Part shown: positions 37,974 to 49,099 of the stretch, one piece after another | How positions within the stretch are numbered: the first letter of the stretch is position 1 | Layout of the letters: every line of letters starts with the position of its first letter | Origin: Pseudomonas abietaniphila | GTDB lineage: Bacteria > Pseudomonadota > Gammaproteobacteria > Pseudomonadales > Pseudomonadaceae | Length of the DNA stretch: 64,000 nt | Assembly: GCF_900100795.1 (NCBI RefSeq) | Contig: NZ_FNCO01000004.1 | Coordinates: 1-64,000 of the forward strand | Reading direction: 5' to 3' | The notes under the pieces: generated by a model | What the model saw: only the letters and a program-made list of their open reading frames with translations | Database searches by the model: none | What the model was told of the DNA's origin: nothing | Position numbers and translations under genes: made by a program

Positions 37974-38990
37974 TTATTGTTTTGGCTGACCAAGACTGGT
38001 CAGCAGGTTGCTCAACTCAACCAGTTCAGGTCGGCGCGCCAGCACGGCTTCTATATAAGAGAAGAAGCGTGGCACGTCGGCAACGTAACGAGGTTTGCCA
38101 TCACGATGGCAAATGCGAGCAAAAATACCGATCACCTTCAAATGCCGCTGTACGCCCATCAAATCACTGGCACGGCAAAATTCGTCGAAATCATCCTGCA
38201 CGGGGATACCCACGGCACCCGCTTTGTCCCAATACAGCTTGAGCCAGCGCGCGACACGCTCCTGCGGCCAGCTCAGAAAGGCGTCTTTGAACAGGCAAGT
38301 GATGTCATAGGTCACCGGGCCGTACACCGCGTCCTGAAAGTCCAGCACGCCAGGGTTCGGCTCGCTGAGCATCAAGTTGCGCGGCATGTAGTCGCGGTGC
38401 ACCAGCACCTTCGGCTGCGCCAGCGCGCTGTCGATCAACAGTTCACTGACCCGTTGCCAACTGGCCTGTTGCGTTGCATCGAACTCGATACCCAAATGAC
38501 GCTTCACGTACCACTCGGGAAAAAGCTCAAGCTCACGGCGTAACAGCGCCACGTCGTAACTGGGCAGTGGTGCTTCCATTGGCAACTGCTGAAATGCCAG
38601 CAGCGCGTCGATGGCATCGGCGAACAATTGATCGGCATTTTGTACATCGATGACGTCGAGGTAGGTTTTTCGGCCCAGATCGTTCAGCAGCAGAAAGCCC
38701 TGATTCAGGTCTTCGGCATAAATTTTCGGAACATTAATTCCTGATTTGCTCAATAAATGAGCGATATCAACGAAGGGTTTGCAGTTTTCCTGAGGCGGAG
38801 GAGCGTCCATCACGATAAAAGTGCGGCCCTCACCCTCCCAACGGAAATAGCGTCGGAAACTGGCGTCACTGCTGGCCGCAGTCAACGTGGCTGGGGGTAT
38901 GGCGCCCCAACCTTGAGCCAAAAACAACTTCGGCAGCTGCTCATCGAGCCAATCTTTCAGGTGTTGCAGGCGTACATCTTGATCTGGCAT
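37974..38990 (-). CDS. amgK: Anomeric MurNAc/GlcNAc kinase
   Basis: A 338-residue kinase of the aminoglycoside-phosphotransferase fold: the HRDYMPRNLM catalytic loop and FQDAVYGPVTYDI metal-binding segment are clear. AmgK phosphorylates MurNAc at the anomeric position for MurU. Together with AnmK (3122-4213) this window carries most of the cytoplasmic sugar end of murein recycling. It is divergent from lptD across 129 nt. Confidence 0.94.
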   Translation of the reverse strand: MPDQDVRLQHLKDWLDEQLPKLFLAQGWGAIPPATLTAASSDASFRRYFRWEGEGRTFIVMDAPPPQENCKPFVDIAHLLSKSGINVPKIYAEDLNQGFLLLNDLGRKTYLDVIDVQNADQLFADAIDALLAFQQLPMEAPLPSYDVALLRRELELFPEWYVKRHLGIEFDATQQASWQRVSELLIDSALAQPKVLVHRDYMPRNLMLSEPNPGVLDFQDAVYGPVTYDITCLFKDAFLSWPQERVARWLKLYWDKAGAVGIPVQDDFDEFCRASDLMGVQRHLKVIGIFARICHRDGKPRYVADVPRFFSYIEAVLARRPELVELSNLLTSLGQPKQ

Positions 38991-39119
38991 TGCAAGGGTC
39001 TCCGACGGCGCTAGCCGTCAAGCGGGTCATGCTTTATTATCCGACATCTTTTTCAGCCCATCGAGAGGCGTGCGGCCCCCCCGCGGGCAGATGGCGCGCA
39101 GGAAGCCCGGACTAATAAG
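38991..39119. promoter_or_regulatory. Divergent amgK / lptD promoter region
   Basis: Contains the short hairpin GACGGC-GCTA-GCCGTC (39004-39019) and a TATTAT (39035-39040) that could be the lptD -10, without a good -35 at the right spacing. A C/G-rich run follows near 39076. The regulation cannot be deduced further. Confidence 0.35.
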
Positions 39120-41924
39120 ATGGCATTGAAATCCCCCGCGTTTCGTAAAAAATTTCCGTTGCTCGTAACCGGCAGTCTGCTGGCGATGCAACCTCTGGCC
39201 ACCCAGTACGTGGTTGCAGCTGAACAGTATGACTGCTCGGTGTCTGCAACAGGTTCCTGGGATTGCTCCCCGAAAACCAACGCAGCCCAGTTGCCTCCGC
39301 GGCCAGTGCACGACGCCAACAGCGTGTCGTCCAACACCAGCACGGCGACTGAAGGCACGACCACGACCGAAAGCGGTGAGGTCGTGCCCAAAACGATGCT
39401 CGTCACCGAAGCCAAAGGCCGTGGTCTGAAATCGCGCAGTGCCGACTACAGTCACCTGGACTGGGTTCCGCGCGAGAAGCTGACCGCTGCCCAACTGGCA
39501 GAAACCGGTCCGTACTGCTCCGGCGCCTACATCGAGCCGATACGTCCGGGCATGGACGACAAGACCGCGAAGAGCGACGCACCGACCTTCATCGGCGCCA
39601 AGGCTTCGCGTTATCAGCAGGAAGAACAGATTGCGACCCTGGCCGGTGACGTCGTCATGCGCCAAGGCAGCATGCAGGTCGAATCCGAAGAAGCGAGCCT
39701 GCACCAGGCTGAAAACCGTGGCGAGCTGAACGGCAATGTCCGTCTGCGCGACAACGGCGCGCTGATCGTCGGTGACCACGCCGAAGTCCAGCTGGACACC
39801 GGTGAGGCGAAGGTCGACAACGCCGAATACGTGCTGCACAAATCCAACGTGCGCGGTAACGCGCTGTACGCTCGCCGTGCAGAGAACGCGATCATCCGTT
39901 TGAAGGACGGTACGTACACCACGTGCGAACCGAGCAGCAACGCCTGGACGGTGAAGGGCAACAACATCACCCTGAACCCGGCCACCGGTTTCGGTACCGC
40001 GACCAACGCGACCCTGCGTGTTCACGACATCCCGGTTCTCTACACGCCGTACATCTATTTCCCGATCGACGACCGTCGCCAGTCCGGCTTCCTGCCTCCG
40101 ACCATCGGTGCCAGCAGCGACACCGGCTTCTCGTTGCTCACCCCGTACTACTTCAACCTGGCGCCAAACTACGACGCCACGTTGTACCCGACGTACATGG
40201 CCAAACGTGGTCTGTTGCTTGAAGGCGAGTTCCGTTACCTGACCAAGAGCAGTGAAGGTCAGTTCGGTGCGGCTTACCTGAATGACGACGACGATGATCG
40301 CAAGCTGCAGTCTGACTACAAAGACACCCGCTGGATGATCAACTGGCAAAACCGCAGTGGGCTGGATGAGCGCCTGACTGCGCACGTCGACTACACCAAG
40401 GTCAGCGACCCCTACTACTTCCAGGATCTCAAAAGTGGTCAGGAAGGCGTCAGCACTCATGATTACCTGAATCAGCAAGGTGATCTGACGTATCGCGGCG
40501 ACGGCTACGTCGCCCGCCTGAATGCTCAGCAGTACCAATTGACCACGGTGACTCAAATCACGCCGTACGGTCGCCTGCCACAACTGACTCTGGATGGAAC
40601 CCTTCCATTTCGTCCAGGTGGCCTGAAGTTTGATTACAACACTGAGCTGGTTCGCTTTGATCGCGATCTGCGTACCGGTAGCTATACCGACGAAGATGGT
40701 ATTTCGAGCACCCGCCTGGACAACAACATTTTCGGCCTCGCGCGCGCCACCGGCGACAGACTGAATCTGGCACCGTCGATCAGCCTGCCGCTGACCGCGA
40801 GCTATGGTTACGTCACGCCGAAGCTCAAGTATGTCTACACCAAGTACGATCTTGATCTGGACGGACGAGGAAAAGCGGATCTCCTCACTGCAACGAACCA
40901 GATTGCGGGCTATCAGCAGAATTTCGACAGCGGCGTAGACAGGTCGATCCCAGTCCTCAGCGTTGACAGCGGCCTGTATTTCGACCGCAACACCAACTGG
41001 TTCGGCAAGGATTACCGCCAGACGTTGGAACCACGCCTGTACTACCTGTATGTGCCTAATAAAGACCAGAACGACATCCCGATTTTCGACACGGGTGAAA
41101 CAACGTTCGATTACGCCTCGCTGTTCCGCGACAACCGCTTCGTCGGTTCCGACCGTATCGGCGACGAAAACAAACTGTCGCTGGGCGTGACCAACCGCTG
41201 GATCGAAGACAACGGTTTCGAACGTCAGCGTTTCAGCATTGGTCAGGCGCTGTACTTCGCGGACCGCAAGGTGCAGTTGCCGGGTATCGCCTACGAAGAT
41301 CGTAAAGACGCTCAGTCTGATGTGTCTCCGTATGCACTGGAATACGAATACCGCTTCAACCGAGACTGGCGTGCAACGTCGACCTTTAACTGGGATCCGG
41401 ACAGCCGCAGCACCCGTTCCGGCAGCGCGATGTTCCACTACCAGCCTGAAGATGAGCCGGGCAAAGTGTTCAACGCCGGCTATCGCTATCGTAACGACCA
41501 GGTTCGCTACGACCAGACCACTGGTCGGTGGAGTGTCGGTGGTGGTGATGCGGTCCTTCCGGACGGCTCCATCATCAAGGACTACTACAAGATCCAGCAG
41601 CATGACTTCTCGGTCATCTGGCCGGTCGTTCCGCAGTGGAGCGCCATTGCTCGCTGGCAATATGACTACAACCGCGACCGTACCCTCGAAGCCTTTGGTG
41701 GTTTTGAATACGACAACTGCTGCTGGAAGCTGCGTCTGATCAACCGTTACTGGGTCGACTACGACGAATCCACTCAAGAAGTGGCGCAGAACGAAAAAGG
41801 CGACCGCGGCATCTTCCTGCAAATCGTGTTGAAGGGGCTTGGTGGCGTCGTTGGCCAAAAAGTTGAAAGCTTCCTCGACAAAGGCATCCAAGGTTATCGT
41901 GAACGTGAAGACCAAGCTTTCTGA
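39120..41924 (+). CDS. lptD: LPS-assembly outer-membrane protein LptD
   Basis: A 934-residue outer-membrane barrel that with LptE inserts lipopolysaccharide into the outer leaflet. Signal peptide about residues 1-33; a Thr/Ser-rich insert (about 65-90) precedes the OstA/LptA-like jellyroll domain (about 140-320); the large C-terminal barrel runs to the end. Cysteines in the N-terminal part and the NCCW pair near the C terminus are suited to the inter-domain disulfides that activate LptD. It is followed by surA, whose product helps fold it. Confidence 0.96.
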   Translation: MALKSPAFRKKFPLLVTGSLLAMQPLATQYVVAAEQYDCSVSATGSWDCSPKTNAAQLPPRPVHDANSVSSNTSTATEGTTTTESGEVVPKTMLVTEAKGRGLKSRSADYSHLDWVPREKLTAAQLAETGPYCSGAYIEPIRPGMDDKTAKSDAPTFIGAKASRYQQEEQIATLAGDVVMRQGSMQVESEEASLHQAENRGELNGNVRLRDNGALIVGDHAEVQLDTGEAKVDNAEYVLHKSNVRGNALYARRAENAIIRLKDGTYTTCEPSSNAWTVKGNNITLNPATGFGTATNATLRVHDIPVLYTPYIYFPIDDRRQSGFLPPTIGASSDTGFSLLTPYYFNLAPNYDATLYPTYMAKRGLLLEGEFRYLTKSSEGQFGAAYLNDDDDDRKLQSDYKDTRWMINWQNRSGLDERLTAHVDYTKVSDPYYFQDLKSGQEGVSTHDYLNQQGDLTYRGDGYVARLNAQQYQLTTVTQITPYGRLPQLTLDGTLPFRPGGLKFDYNTELVRFDRDLRTGSYTDEDGISSTRLDNNIFGLARATGDRLNLAPSISLPLTASYGYVTPKLKYVYTKYDLDLDGRGKADLLTATNQIAGYQQNFDSGVDRSIPVLSVDSGLYFDRNTNWFGKDYRQTLEPRLYYLYVPNKDQNDIPIFDTGETTFDYASLFRDNRFVGSDRIGDENKLSLGVTNRWIEDNGFERQRFSIGQALYFADRKVQLPGIAYEDRKDAQSDVSPYALEYEYRFNRDWRATSTFNWDPDSRSTRSGSAMFHYQPEDEPGKVFNAGYRYRNDQVRYDQTTGRWSVGGGDAVLPDGSIIKDYYKIQQHDFSVIWPVVPQWSAIARWQYDYNRDRTLEAFGGFEYDNCCWKLRLINRYWVDYDESTQEVAQNEKGDRGIFLQIVLKGLGGVVGQKVESFLDKGIQGYREREDQAF

Positions 41925-43227
41925 TTGTCTGCGCCCGCTGATGCTGGGCGCGCTACTCATCGGTACCGTGGCGCACGCTGAAGTGCGCTCCATCGACAAG
42001 GTTGTAGCCATCGTCGACAACGACGTGGTGATGCAAAGCCAGCTCGACCAGCGCACCCGTGAAGTTCAGCAAACCATCGCCAAGCGTGGGCAAGGCGTTC
42101 CGCCTGCCAGCGCTCTGGAGTCGCAGGTTCTGGATCGCCTGATCCTGGAAAACCTGCAACTGCAGATCGGCGAGCGCTCCGGCATCCGCATTACCGATGA
42201 AGAGTTGAACCAGGCGGTCGGCACCATTGCTCAACGCAACAACATGAGCATCGACCAGTTCAAAGCGGCACTGGCGCACGACGGTCTGTCGTACAACAGC
42301 GCACGCGAACAGATTCGTCGGGAAATGATCATCAGCCGCGTGCGTCAGCGCCGCGTTGCCGAGCGCATTCAGGTGTCGGACCAGGAAGTGAAGAACTTCC
42401 TGGCGTCGGACCTGGGCAAGGCGCAGTTCTCCGAAGAATTTCACCTGGCGAACATCCTGGTTCCAACGCCTGACAGTGCGACCTCGGACCAGATCCAGGC
42501 GGCCGCCGTCAAAGCCAAGGACATCTACGGCAAGCTGCAGCAAGGTGCGAATTTCGAGCAGCTCGCAATCTCCTCCTCGGCCAGCGAAAGCGCCCTGGAC
42601 GGCGGTGACATGGGCTGGCGTAAAGCCGCTCAATTGCCTCCACCGTTCGGTGACATGCTGAGCTCGATGAGCCCGGGCCAGGTGACGCCGCCTGCGCGCA
42701 CTCCGGGCGGCTTCATCATTCTCAAATTGCTGGAAAAACGCGGTGGCGAGAATCAGACCCAAATGCGCGACGAAGTTCATGTTCGTCACATCCTGATCAA
42801 GCCAAGCGAAATCCGCAGCGAAGCCGAAACCAAGCTGCTTGCACAGCGCATCTACGATCGCATCCAGAACGGCGAAGACTTCGGTGAACTGGCGAAGAAT
42901 TTCTCTGAAGATCCGGGCTCGGCGCTCAACGGCGGCGACATGAACTGGGTTGATCCTCGTTCGCTGGTACCTGAATTCCGCGACGTCATGAACGAGACAC
43001 CTCAGGGTGTCGTATCCAAGCCGTTCCAGACTCAGTTTGGCTGGCACGTGCTGGAAGTCCTGGGCCGTCGCGCAACCGACAGCACCAGCCAGGCGCGTGA
43101 GCAACAAGCGATGACCGTACTGCGTAACCGCAAATACGACGAAGAGCTTCAAACCTGGCTGCGTCAGATCCGCGACGAAGCGTACGTTGAAATCAAGCTT
43201 CCTGGCGCTGACCAGGCTGCCAAGTGA
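41899..43227 (+). CDS. surA: Periplasmic peptidyl-prolyl isomerase/chaperone SurA
   Basis: A 442-residue chaperone for outer-membrane proteins. Signal peptide (about residues 1-27, ending AHA), N-terminal chaperone domain, and two parvulin domains (about 180-280 and 292-392, the second with [15 protein letters not shown]). The frame is open from 41839, but the GTG at 41899 with AAGG 5 nt ahead gives the Pseudomonas-typical (M)[12 protein letters not shown]. It overlaps the lptD end by 26 nt in another frame. Confidence 0.94.
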   Translation: MNVKTKLSDCLRPLMLGALLIGTVAHAEVRSIDKVVAIVDNDVVMQSQLDQRTREVQQTIAKRGQGVPPASALESQVLDRLILENLQLQIGERSGIRITDEELNQAVGTIAQRNNMSIDQFKAALAHDGLSYNSAREQIRREMIISRVRQRRVAERIQVSDQEVKNFLASDLGKAQFSEEFHLANILVPTPDSATSDQIQAAAVKAKDIYGKLQQGANFEQLAISSSASESALDGGDMGWRKAAQLPPPFGDMLSSMSPGQVTPPARTPGGFIILKLLEKRGGENQTQMRDEVHVRHILIKPSEIRSEAETKLLAQRIYDRIQNGEDFGELAKNFSEDPGSALNGGDMNWVDPRSLVPEFRDVMNETPQGVVSKPFQTQFGWHVLEVLGRRATDSTSQAREQQAMTVLRNRKYDEELQTWLRQIRDEAYVEIKLPGADQAAK

Positions 43228-44213
43228 AACCCAAGCGTTTCGCCCTGACACCCGGTGAGCCCGCTGGCATTGGTCCTGACCTTTGCCTGCTGCTCGCCGA
43301 GCAGTCCCAGCCCCACCCCCTGATTGCCATCACCAGTTGCGACCTGCTCAACGAGCGGGCCGCGCAGCTGGGTGTGGCCGTCCGCCTGATTCCCGTCACG
43401 CCAGACGCCTGGCCTGATACGCCTGCACCTGCGGCAAGCCTGTATGTCTGGGATACCCCGCTGCAGGCGCCTGTCGTTGCCGGGCAACTGAACAAAGCCA
43501 ATGGCGCGTTCGTGCTGGAAACCCTGACCCGTGCGGGCCAAGGCTGCATGGACGGTCACTTCGCCGGCATGATCACAGCCCCCGTACACAAGGGCGTGAT
43601 CAACGAGAGCGGGATTGCGTTTTCGGGCCACACCGAATTCCTGGCTGATTTGACCCAAACACAGCAGGTGGTGATGATGCTCGCCACCGGTGATCTGCGC
43701 GTGGCGTTGGTGACCACTCACCTCCCCCTGCGTGACGTCGCTGACGCCATCACGCCTGAGCGTATCGAACGCGTGACCCGCATCCTGCATGCAGATCTGG
43801 TCAACAAGTTCGGGATTGCTCACCCACGGATTCTGGTCTGCGGACTGAATCCGCACGCGGGCGAAAGCGGCCATCTGGGCCGCGAAGAAATCGACATCAT
43901 CGAACCTACCCTTGAGCGTCTGCGCAGCGATGGTCTGGATTTGCGCGGCCCGCTGCCTGCCGACACACTTTTTACCCCCAAATATCTGGAGCACTGCGAC
44001 GCAGTGCTGGCGATGTACCACGACCAAGGCCTGCCCGTACTGAAGTACAAAGGCTTCGGCGCCGCCGTCAACGTGACCCTTGGCCTGCCGATCATTCGCA
44101 CCTCCGTGGACCACGGCACTGCGCTGGATCTGGCGGGCAGCGGCAAGATCGACACCGGCAGCCTCAAGGTCGCGCTGCAAACCGCCTACCAGATGGCCGA
44201 GACCCATCAATGA
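43224..44213 (+). CDS. pdxA: 4-hydroxythreonine-4-phosphate dehydrogenase
   Basis: NAD-dependent enzyme of pyridoxal-phosphate synthesis; 329 residues. Typical features are [12 protein letters not shown] at the N terminus, GHTEFLAD, and the metal-binding [13 protein letters not shown]. The start is a GTG that overlaps the surA stop by 4 nt (GTGA), and the end overlaps rsmA by 4 nt. Confidence 0.96.
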   Translation: MKPKRFALTPGEPAGIGPDLCLLLAEQSQPHPLIAITSCDLLNERAAQLGVAVRLIPVTPDAWPDTPAPAASLYVWDTPLQAPVVAGQLNKANGAFVLETLTRAGQGCMDGHFAGMITAPVHKGVINESGIAFSGHTEFLADLTQTQQVVMMLATGDLRVALVTTHLPLRDVADAITPERIERVTRILHADLVNKFGIAHPRILVCGLNPHAGESGHLGREEIDIIEPTLERLRSDGLDLRGPLPADTLFTPKYLEHCDAVLAMYHDQGLPVLKYKGFGAAVNVTLGLPIIRTSVDHGTALDLAGSGKIDTGSLKVALQTAYQMAETHQ

Positions 44214-45016
44214 CTGAGCAATACCAACACAAGGCGCGCAAGCGCTTCGGCCAGAACTTCCTGCACGACGCTGGCGTGATCGACAAGATCCTGCGCTCCA
44301 TCCGCGCCAAGGCCGAAGACCGCATGCTGGAAATCGGCCCGGGCCAGGGCGCCCTGACCGAAGGCCTGCTGAGCAGCGGCGCGCAACTGGACGTGGTGGA
44401 ACTGGACAAGGATCTGGTACCGATCCTCATGCAGCAGTTCAGCGCCATGCCGAATTTCAACCTGCATCAGGGCGACGCATTGAAGTTCGACTTCACCCGC
44501 CTCAACGCAGCCCCTGGCAGCCTGCGCGTCGTCGGCAACCTGCCTTACAACATCTCAACGCCGCTGATTTTCCATCTTTTGCAGAATGCACACCTCATCC
44601 GTGACATGCACTTCATGCTGCAAAAGGAAGTGGTCGAGCGCCTGGCCGCAGGCCCTGGCGGTGGTGACTGGGGCCGCCTGTCGATCATGGTTCAGTACCA
44701 CTGCCGCGTGGAGCACCTGTTCAATGTCGGTCCTGGCGCGTTCAACCCGCCGCCAAAAGTCGACTCGGCCATTGTCCGACTCGTTCCGCACCAAACGCTG
44801 CCTCACCCTGCCAAGGACCATCGCGTCCTGGAGCGGCTCGTGCGCGAAGCCTTCAACCAGCGTCGCAAGACCTTGCGCAATACCCTGAAGGCCCTGCTCA
44901 CCAGCGATGAAATCGCTGAGGCAGGCGTGGATGGCAGCCTGCGTCCCGAGCAGCTGGACCTGGCCGCGTTCGTCCGCCTGGCTGACACACTCACCGAGAA
45001 GCCTGTCGTCGGCTAG
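44210..45016 (+). CDS. rsmA: 16S rRNA dimethyladenosine transferase
   Basis: KsgA/RsmA methylates the two adjacent adenines near the 3' end of 16S rRNA; 268 residues. The SAM motif [11 protein letters not shown] and the catalytic NLPYNIS motif are present. The ATG overlaps the pdxA stop by 4 nt. Gene order surA-pdxA-rsmA-apaG-apaH is conserved in gammaproteobacteria. Confidence 0.97.
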   Translation: MTEQYQHKARKRFGQNFLHDAGVIDKILRSIRAKAEDRMLEIGPGQGALTEGLLSSGAQLDVVELDKDLVPILMQQFSAMPNFNLHQGDALKFDFTRLNAAPGSLRVVGNLPYNISTPLIFHLLQNAHLIRDMHFMLQKEVVERLAAGPGGGDWGRLSIMVQYHCRVEHLFNVGPGAFNPPPKVDSAIVRLVPHQTLPHPAKDHRVLERLVREAFNQRRKTLRNTLKALLTSDEIAEAGVDGSLRPEQLDLAAFVRLADTLTEKPVVG

Positions 45017-45134
45017 TGCCTCAGGACACGGGGCGGGCCAAGGAGCCATTGGTTTTTTACCCGCCACATGTCCTAGACTGAGTCCTCACCGGGCTTTTCC
45101 GGCTTTTTCCGCTTTCGCTTTTAAGGCCTCATGC

Positions 45135-45515
45135 ATGTCCGATCCTCGTTATCAGGTCGACGTCAGCGTCGTCACCCGCTTCCTTGCAGCACAATCGCAG
45201 CCTGAGCAAAACCGCTTTGCCTTCGCCTACACCGTCACTGTGCATAACAACGGCGAGATACCGGCCAAGCTGTTGTCGCGCCACTGGGTGATCACCGACG
45301 GTGACGGCCATGTCGAAGAGGTTCGCGGCGAAGGCGTGGTCGGCCAGCAACCGCTGATTCAGGCGGGACAAAGCCACACGTACAGCAGCGGTACGGTCAT
45401 GACCACCAAGGTCGGCAACATGCAGGGCAGCTATCAGATGCTGGCCGAAGACGGCAAACGCTTCGACGCGATCATTGCCCCGTTCCGCCTGGCGGTGCCG
45501 GGGGCGCTTCACTGA
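45135..45515 (+). CDS. apaG: ApaG (Co2+/Mg2+ efflux-associated protein)
   Basis: A 126-residue immunoglobulin-like beta-sandwich protein of unclear biochemical role, linked to metal resistance in Salmonella. The [15 protein letters not shown] and GSYQM segments are family hallmarks. The ATG at 45135 ([10 protein letters not shown]) is chosen; an ATG 4 nt earlier is out of frame. Its TGA shares one base with the apaH ATG. Confidence 0.93.
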   Translation: MSDPRYQVDVSVVTRFLAAQSQPEQNRFAFAYTVTVHNNGEIPAKLLSRHWVITDGDGHVEEVRGEGVVGQQPLIQAGQSHTYSSGTVMTTKVGNMQGSYQMLAEDGKRFDAIIAPFRLAVPGALH

Positions 45516-46396
45516 TGACGGTCTATGCGGTCGGCGATCTGCAAGGTTGCCTTGAACCTCTGAAATGCCTGCTTCAGCGCGTGTCCTTTCAACCGGACAA
45601 AGACACACTTTGGTTGGTGGGCGATCTTGTCAACCGCGGCCCGCAATCGCTGGAAACATTGCGTTTTCTCTACGCGATGCGCGATTCGGTGGTGTGTGTG
45701 CTGGGCAATCACGACCTGCACCTGCTCGCTGCCGGCCGAAACATCGAGCGTTTGAAAAAAGGTGACACGCTGCGGGAAATTCTTGAAGCCCCGGACGCCA
45801 ACGAGCTGCTCGACTGGCTGCGCCAACAGAAACTCCTGCATTACGACGCCCAGCGCGACATCGCCTTGGTGCACGCCGGCATCCCGCCACAGTGGACGCT
45901 CAAGAAAGCGCTGCGCTGTGCCGAGGAAGTCGAAGAAGCGCTGCGCGACGACAACCTGTTCGAGCCTTTTCTCGACGGGATGTATGGCAACGAGCCTGCC
46001 AAATGGGACAAGGACCTTCACGGCGTCACCCGATTACGCGTGATCACCAATTACTTCACGCGCATGCGCTTCTGCACCGTTGACGGCAAGCTGGACCTCA
46101 AAAGCAAGGAAGGCCTGGACAGTGCGCCTGCCGGGTATGCCCCCTGGTTTAGCCACAAGGATCGCAAGACCAAGGGCCTGAATATCATTTTCGGGCATTG
46201 GGCCGCGCTGGAAGGCCGCTGCAATGAGCCTGGGGTCTATGCGCTCGACACGGGCTGTGTCTGGGGCAACGTCATGACCCTGCTCAACGTCGATACCCGG
46301 GAGCTGATTCGTTGCGACTGCGACGAGCGCGGCAATCTCGCCCCGTCAACATCCAGCAACCCAAGCGCTAGCGACCCCGCCGCTGCCCAGCGTTAG
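45515..46396 (+). CDS. apaH: Symmetrical bis(5'-nucleosyl)-tetraphosphatase
   Basis: A 293-residue metallophosphatase that splits Ap4A into two ADP and also removes Np4 caps from RNA. Metal-binding motifs are [14 protein letters not shown] and GNHD. Its start overlaps the apaG stop by one base. The C terminus ends in a Ser/Ala-rich tail (about 20 residues) beyond the core. Confidence 0.95.
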   Translation: MTVYAVGDLQGCLEPLKCLLQRVSFQPDKDTLWLVGDLVNRGPQSLETLRFLYAMRDSVVCVLGNHDLHLLAAGRNIERLKKGDTLREILEAPDANELLDWLRQQKLLHYDAQRDIALVHAGIPPQWTLKKALRCAEEVEEALRDDNLFEPFLDGMYGNEPAKWDKDLHGVTRLRVITNYFTRMRFCTVDGKLDLKSKEGLDSAPAGYAPWFSHKDRKTKGLNIIFGHWAALEGRCNEPGVYALDTGCVWGNVMTLLNVDTRELIRCDCDERGNLAPSTSSNPSASDPAAAQR

Positions 46397-46451
46397 AATC
46401 CCCTTTTCGTTCTCGACAGTCCGAGAACCCAACGGCCCAGGAGCCCACGCC

Positions 46452-46772
46452 ATGACCGACTTCAAACGCATTCCGCCGGAGCAGGCCCAGGCCCTGCGTG
46501 AACAAGGCGCTGTGCTGGTCGACGTTCGCGACGCACAGACTTTCGCCAGCAATCACATCCCGGATTCGCACCATCTGGACAACCATTCCATTGCCGACTT
46601 CATCCGCAATGCCGACCTCGACAAACCGCTCGTCGTTGTCTGCTATCACGGCAACTCCAGCCAGAGCGCAGCAGCCTATCTTGTAGGTCAGGGCTTCTCT
46701 GAGGTCTACAGCATGGATGGCGGATTCGAGCTGTGGAAAAACACTTTCCCGAGCGAAACTGCGCAAGGCTGA
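46452..46772 (+). CDS. glpE: Thiosulfate sulfurtransferase GlpE
   Basis: A single-domain rhodanese of 106 residues. The catalytic Cys64 is in the short six-residue loop CYHGNSS characteristic of GlpE. It transfers sulfur from thiosulfate to cyanide or thiols. AGGAG lies near the ATG. It follows apaH by 55 nt and is the last gene of the lptD-to-glpE run; two dyads follow. Confidence 0.93.
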   Translation: MTDFKRIPPEQAQALREQGAVLVDVRDAQTFASNHIPDSHHLDNHSIADFIRNADLDKPLVVVCYHGNSSQSAAAYLVGQGFSEVYSMDGGFELWKNTFPSETAQG

Positions 46773-46773
46773 T

Positions 46774-46822
46774 CGAAAAATATTTTTTCGGTACGCGAGG
46801 CCGCGTTCTACGCGGCCTCGCG
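46774..46822. repeat. Two adjacent dyads after glpE
   Basis: CGAAAAA (46774-46780) pairs with TTTTTCG (46784-46790), then CGCGAGGCCGCG (46794-46805) pairs perfectly with CGCGGCCTCGCG (46811-46822) over a 5-nt loop. An AT-only hairpin next to a 12-bp GC-only hairpin is unusual; the order is wrong for a plus-strand intrinsic terminator. Confidence 0.7.
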
Positions 46823-46887
46823 CGTCCAACTGACGAACGGTCCCCCTTCATTCATACGCCTTCCTTCTTTCTGTGTGCGAATCCGAA

Positions 46888-46896
46888 CTATCCTTA
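46888..46896 (+). promoter_or_regulatory. Possible RpoS-type -10 element before prkA
   Basis: CTATCCTTA resembles the extended -10 favoured by the stationary-phase sigma factor (CTATACTTA). It lies about 165 nt before the prkA start. The E. coli counterpart yeaGH is induced by starvation and RpoS. No clear -35 is seen, consistent with such promoters, but this is a weak call. Confidence 0.35.
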
Positions 46897-47059
46897 GCCT
46901 CAGGCCATCCGAATCAGGGGAGAGCCGGTACACCGGCGCGTGGGTCATCGGTAGCTACTTTTATGGTGTTTGGGGGGTAATGGTTTCTGAGTGATCAGAG
47001 GCCAGCCAGCATCGACTGACGATCCGCCGCCGGCTCCACGTATCGAGCGAGGTGACGTC

Positions 47060-48982
47060 ATGAGTATTTTTAGCCACTTCCAACAACGCTTTGAATCGAC
47101 ACGCCAGGAAGAGCTCTCGCTACAGGAGTACTTGGAGCTCTGCAAAACCGACCGCAGTGCATACGCCTCTGCCGCAGAACGTCTTCTGATGGCCATCGGC
47201 GAGCCTGAGTTGTTCGACACCTCGACCAATTCCCGGCTGTCCAGAATCTTCTCCAACAAGGTCATTCGGCGCTATCCGGCGTTCGAGGATTTCCATGGCA
47301 TGGAGGACTGCATCGAGCAAATCGTCTCGTACTTCCGCCACGCCGCCCAAGGCCTGGAAGAGAAGAAACAGATCCTTTACCTGCTCGGCCCCGTAGGCGG
47401 CGGCAAGTCGTCCCTGGCTGAAAAACTCAAACAGCTTGTTGAAAAAATACCTTTCTACGCCATCAAGGGCTCCCCGGTTTTCGAATCGCCCTTGGGCCTG
47501 TTCAAACCTACCGAAGACGGGACGATCCTCGAAGAGGACTACGGCATTCCGCGCCGCTACCTCAACACCATCATGTCGCCATGGGCGACCAAACGTCTGG
47601 CCGAGTTCGGGGGCGATATCAGCCAGTTCAAGGTGGTGAAACTCTATCCGTCGATCCTCAATCAGATTGCGGTGGCCAAGACCGAGCCGGGTGACGAGAA
47701 CAACCAGGATATTTCGGCACTGGTCGGTAAGGTCGATATCCGCAAACTCGAGGAATACCCACAGAACGACGCCGATGCCTACAGCTATTCTGGCGCGCTG
47801 TGCCGGGCCAACCAGGGCCTGATGGAGTTCGTGGAGATGTTCAAGGCGCCGATCAAGGTCTTGCACCCACTGCTCACCGCGACTCAGGAAGGCAACTACA
47901 ACAGTACCGAAGGCCTTGGGGCGATTCCGTTCACCGGCATTTTGCTGGCCCACTCCAACGAATCGGAATGGCACAGCTTCCGCAACAACAAGAACAACGA
48001 AGCCTTCATCGACCGTATCTACATCGTGAAGGTGCCGTATTGCTTGCGGGTCAGTGACGAGATCAAGATCTACGACAAACTGCTGTTCAACAGCTCGCTG
48101 GCCAAAGCGCACTGTGCGCCTGACACCTTGAAAATGCTGGCGCAGTTCACGGTCCTGTCGCGGCTTAAAGAACCCGAGAATTCCAACATCTATTCGAAGA
48201 TGCGGGTGTACGACGGCGAGAACCTCAAAGACACCGACCCGAAAGCCAAGTCGATTCAGGAGTATCGCGACAGTGCGGGCGTCGACGAAGGCATGAACGG
48301 TTTGTCCACCCGGTTTGCATTCAAGATCCTGTCCAAGGTCTTCAACTTTGATCCGCACGAGATTGCCGCCAACCCGGTTCACCTGCTTTATGTGCTGGAG
48401 CAACAGATCGAGCAGGAGCAATTCCAGGCCGAGACCCGTGAGCGTTACCTGCGCTTCATCAAGGAATACCTCGCGCCGCGTTATATCGAGTTTATTGGCA
48501 AGGAAATCCAGACGGCGTACCTGGAGTCGTACAGTGAATACGGCCAGAACATCTTCGACCGCTATGTGCTGTATGCGGATTTCTGGATTCAGGATCAGGA
48601 ATACCGCGATCCGGAAACCGGCGAGATCCTTAATCGCGTCGCGCTGAATGAAGAACTGGAGAAAATCGAGAAGCCGGCCGGCATCAGTAACCCGAAAGAC
48701 TTCCGCAACGAAATCGTCAATTTCGTGCTGCGTGCCCGCGCCAACAATAACGGCAAAAACCCGACCTGGCTCAGCTACGAGAAGCTGCGCGTGGTGATCG
48801 AGAAGAAAATGTTCTCCAACACCGAGGATCTGCTGCCGGTTATCAGCTTCAACGCCAAAGCCAGCAAAGAGGACCAACAGAAACACAACGACTTCGTCAC
48901 CCGAATGGTCGAGCGGGGCTACACCGACAAACAGGTACGCTTGCTCTCCGAGTGGTATCTGCGGGTCCGTAAATCCCAATAA
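47060..48982 (+). CDS. prkA: PrkA-family serine protein kinase
   Basis: A 640-residue cytoplasmic protein (YeaG/PrkA) with an N-terminal AAA+ domain (Walker A GPVGGGKSS at residues 110-118) and a C-terminal kinase-like domain. The frame opens at 46991, but the ATG at 47060 preceded by GAGG gives MSIFSHFQQRFES. It heads a three-gene stress cluster with yeaH and spoVR that is widespread in proteobacteria; in E. coli yeaGH responds to nitrogen starvation. Molecular targets are poorly known. Confidence 0.93.
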   Translation: MSIFSHFQQRFESTRQEELSLQEYLELCKTDRSAYASAAERLLMAIGEPELFDTSTNSRLSRIFSNKVIRRYPAFEDFHGMEDCIEQIVSYFRHAAQGLEEKKQILYLLGPVGGGKSSLAEKLKQLVEKIPFYAIKGSPVFESPLGLFKPTEDGTILEEDYGIPRRYLNTIMSPWATKRLAEFGGDISQFKVVKLYPSILNQIAVAKTEPGDENNQDISALVGKVDIRKLEEYPQNDADAYSYSGALCRANQGLMEFVEMFKAPIKVLHPLLTATQEGNYNSTEGLGAIPFTGILLAHSNESEWHSFRNNKNNEAFIDRIYIVKVPYCLRVSDEIKIYDKLLFNSSLAKAHCAPDTLKMLAQFTVLSRLKEPENSNIYSKMRVYDGENLKDTDPKAKSIQEYRDSAGVDEGMNGLSTRFAFKILSKVFNFDPHEIAANPVHLLYVLEQQIEQEQFQAETRERYLRFIKEYLAPRYIEFIGKEIQTAYLESYSEYGQNIFDRYVLYADFWIQDQEYRDPETGEILNRVALNEELEKIEKPAGISNPKDFRNEIVNFVLRARANNNGKNPTWLSYEKLRVVIEKKMFSNTEDLLPVISFNAKASKEDQQKHNDFVTRMVERGYTDKQVRLLSEWYLRVRKSQ

Positions 48983-48983
48983 A

Positions 48984-49078
48984 GCAGCTGTGAGCTACAA
49001 GTTTCAAGCGGCAAGCTGAACGGGTCAGCGTTTGAATGCCTGGTCCGAATCAGCTTGCAGCTTGTGGCTGATTTTTTC
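48984..49078. repeat. Imperfect palindrome between prkA and yeaH
   Basis: AGCTACAAG...GCAAGCTG (49000s) pairs with CAGCTTGC...CTTGTGGCT (49050s) and is followed by ATTTTTTC, so it can fold into a terminator-like hairpin. It is related in wording to the repeat at 4709-4793. It could lower expression of yeaH-spoVR relative to prkA. Confidence 0.6.
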
Positions 49079-49099
49079 TTGTAGCTGCCCGGAGGGCCT

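Noticed and set aside
39027..42056. 1009-codon open frame antisense to lptD
   Set aside because: It runs opposite a clearly functional lptD, has no recognisable domains and arises from GC-rich codon structure. Other long antisense frames (for example 47120-48979, 13801-15201, 19961-21688, 62090-63310) are rejected for the same reason.
46991..47059. Extended N terminus of PrkA
   Set aside because: The first 23 codons lack family likeness, and GAGG is well placed for the ATG at 47060.
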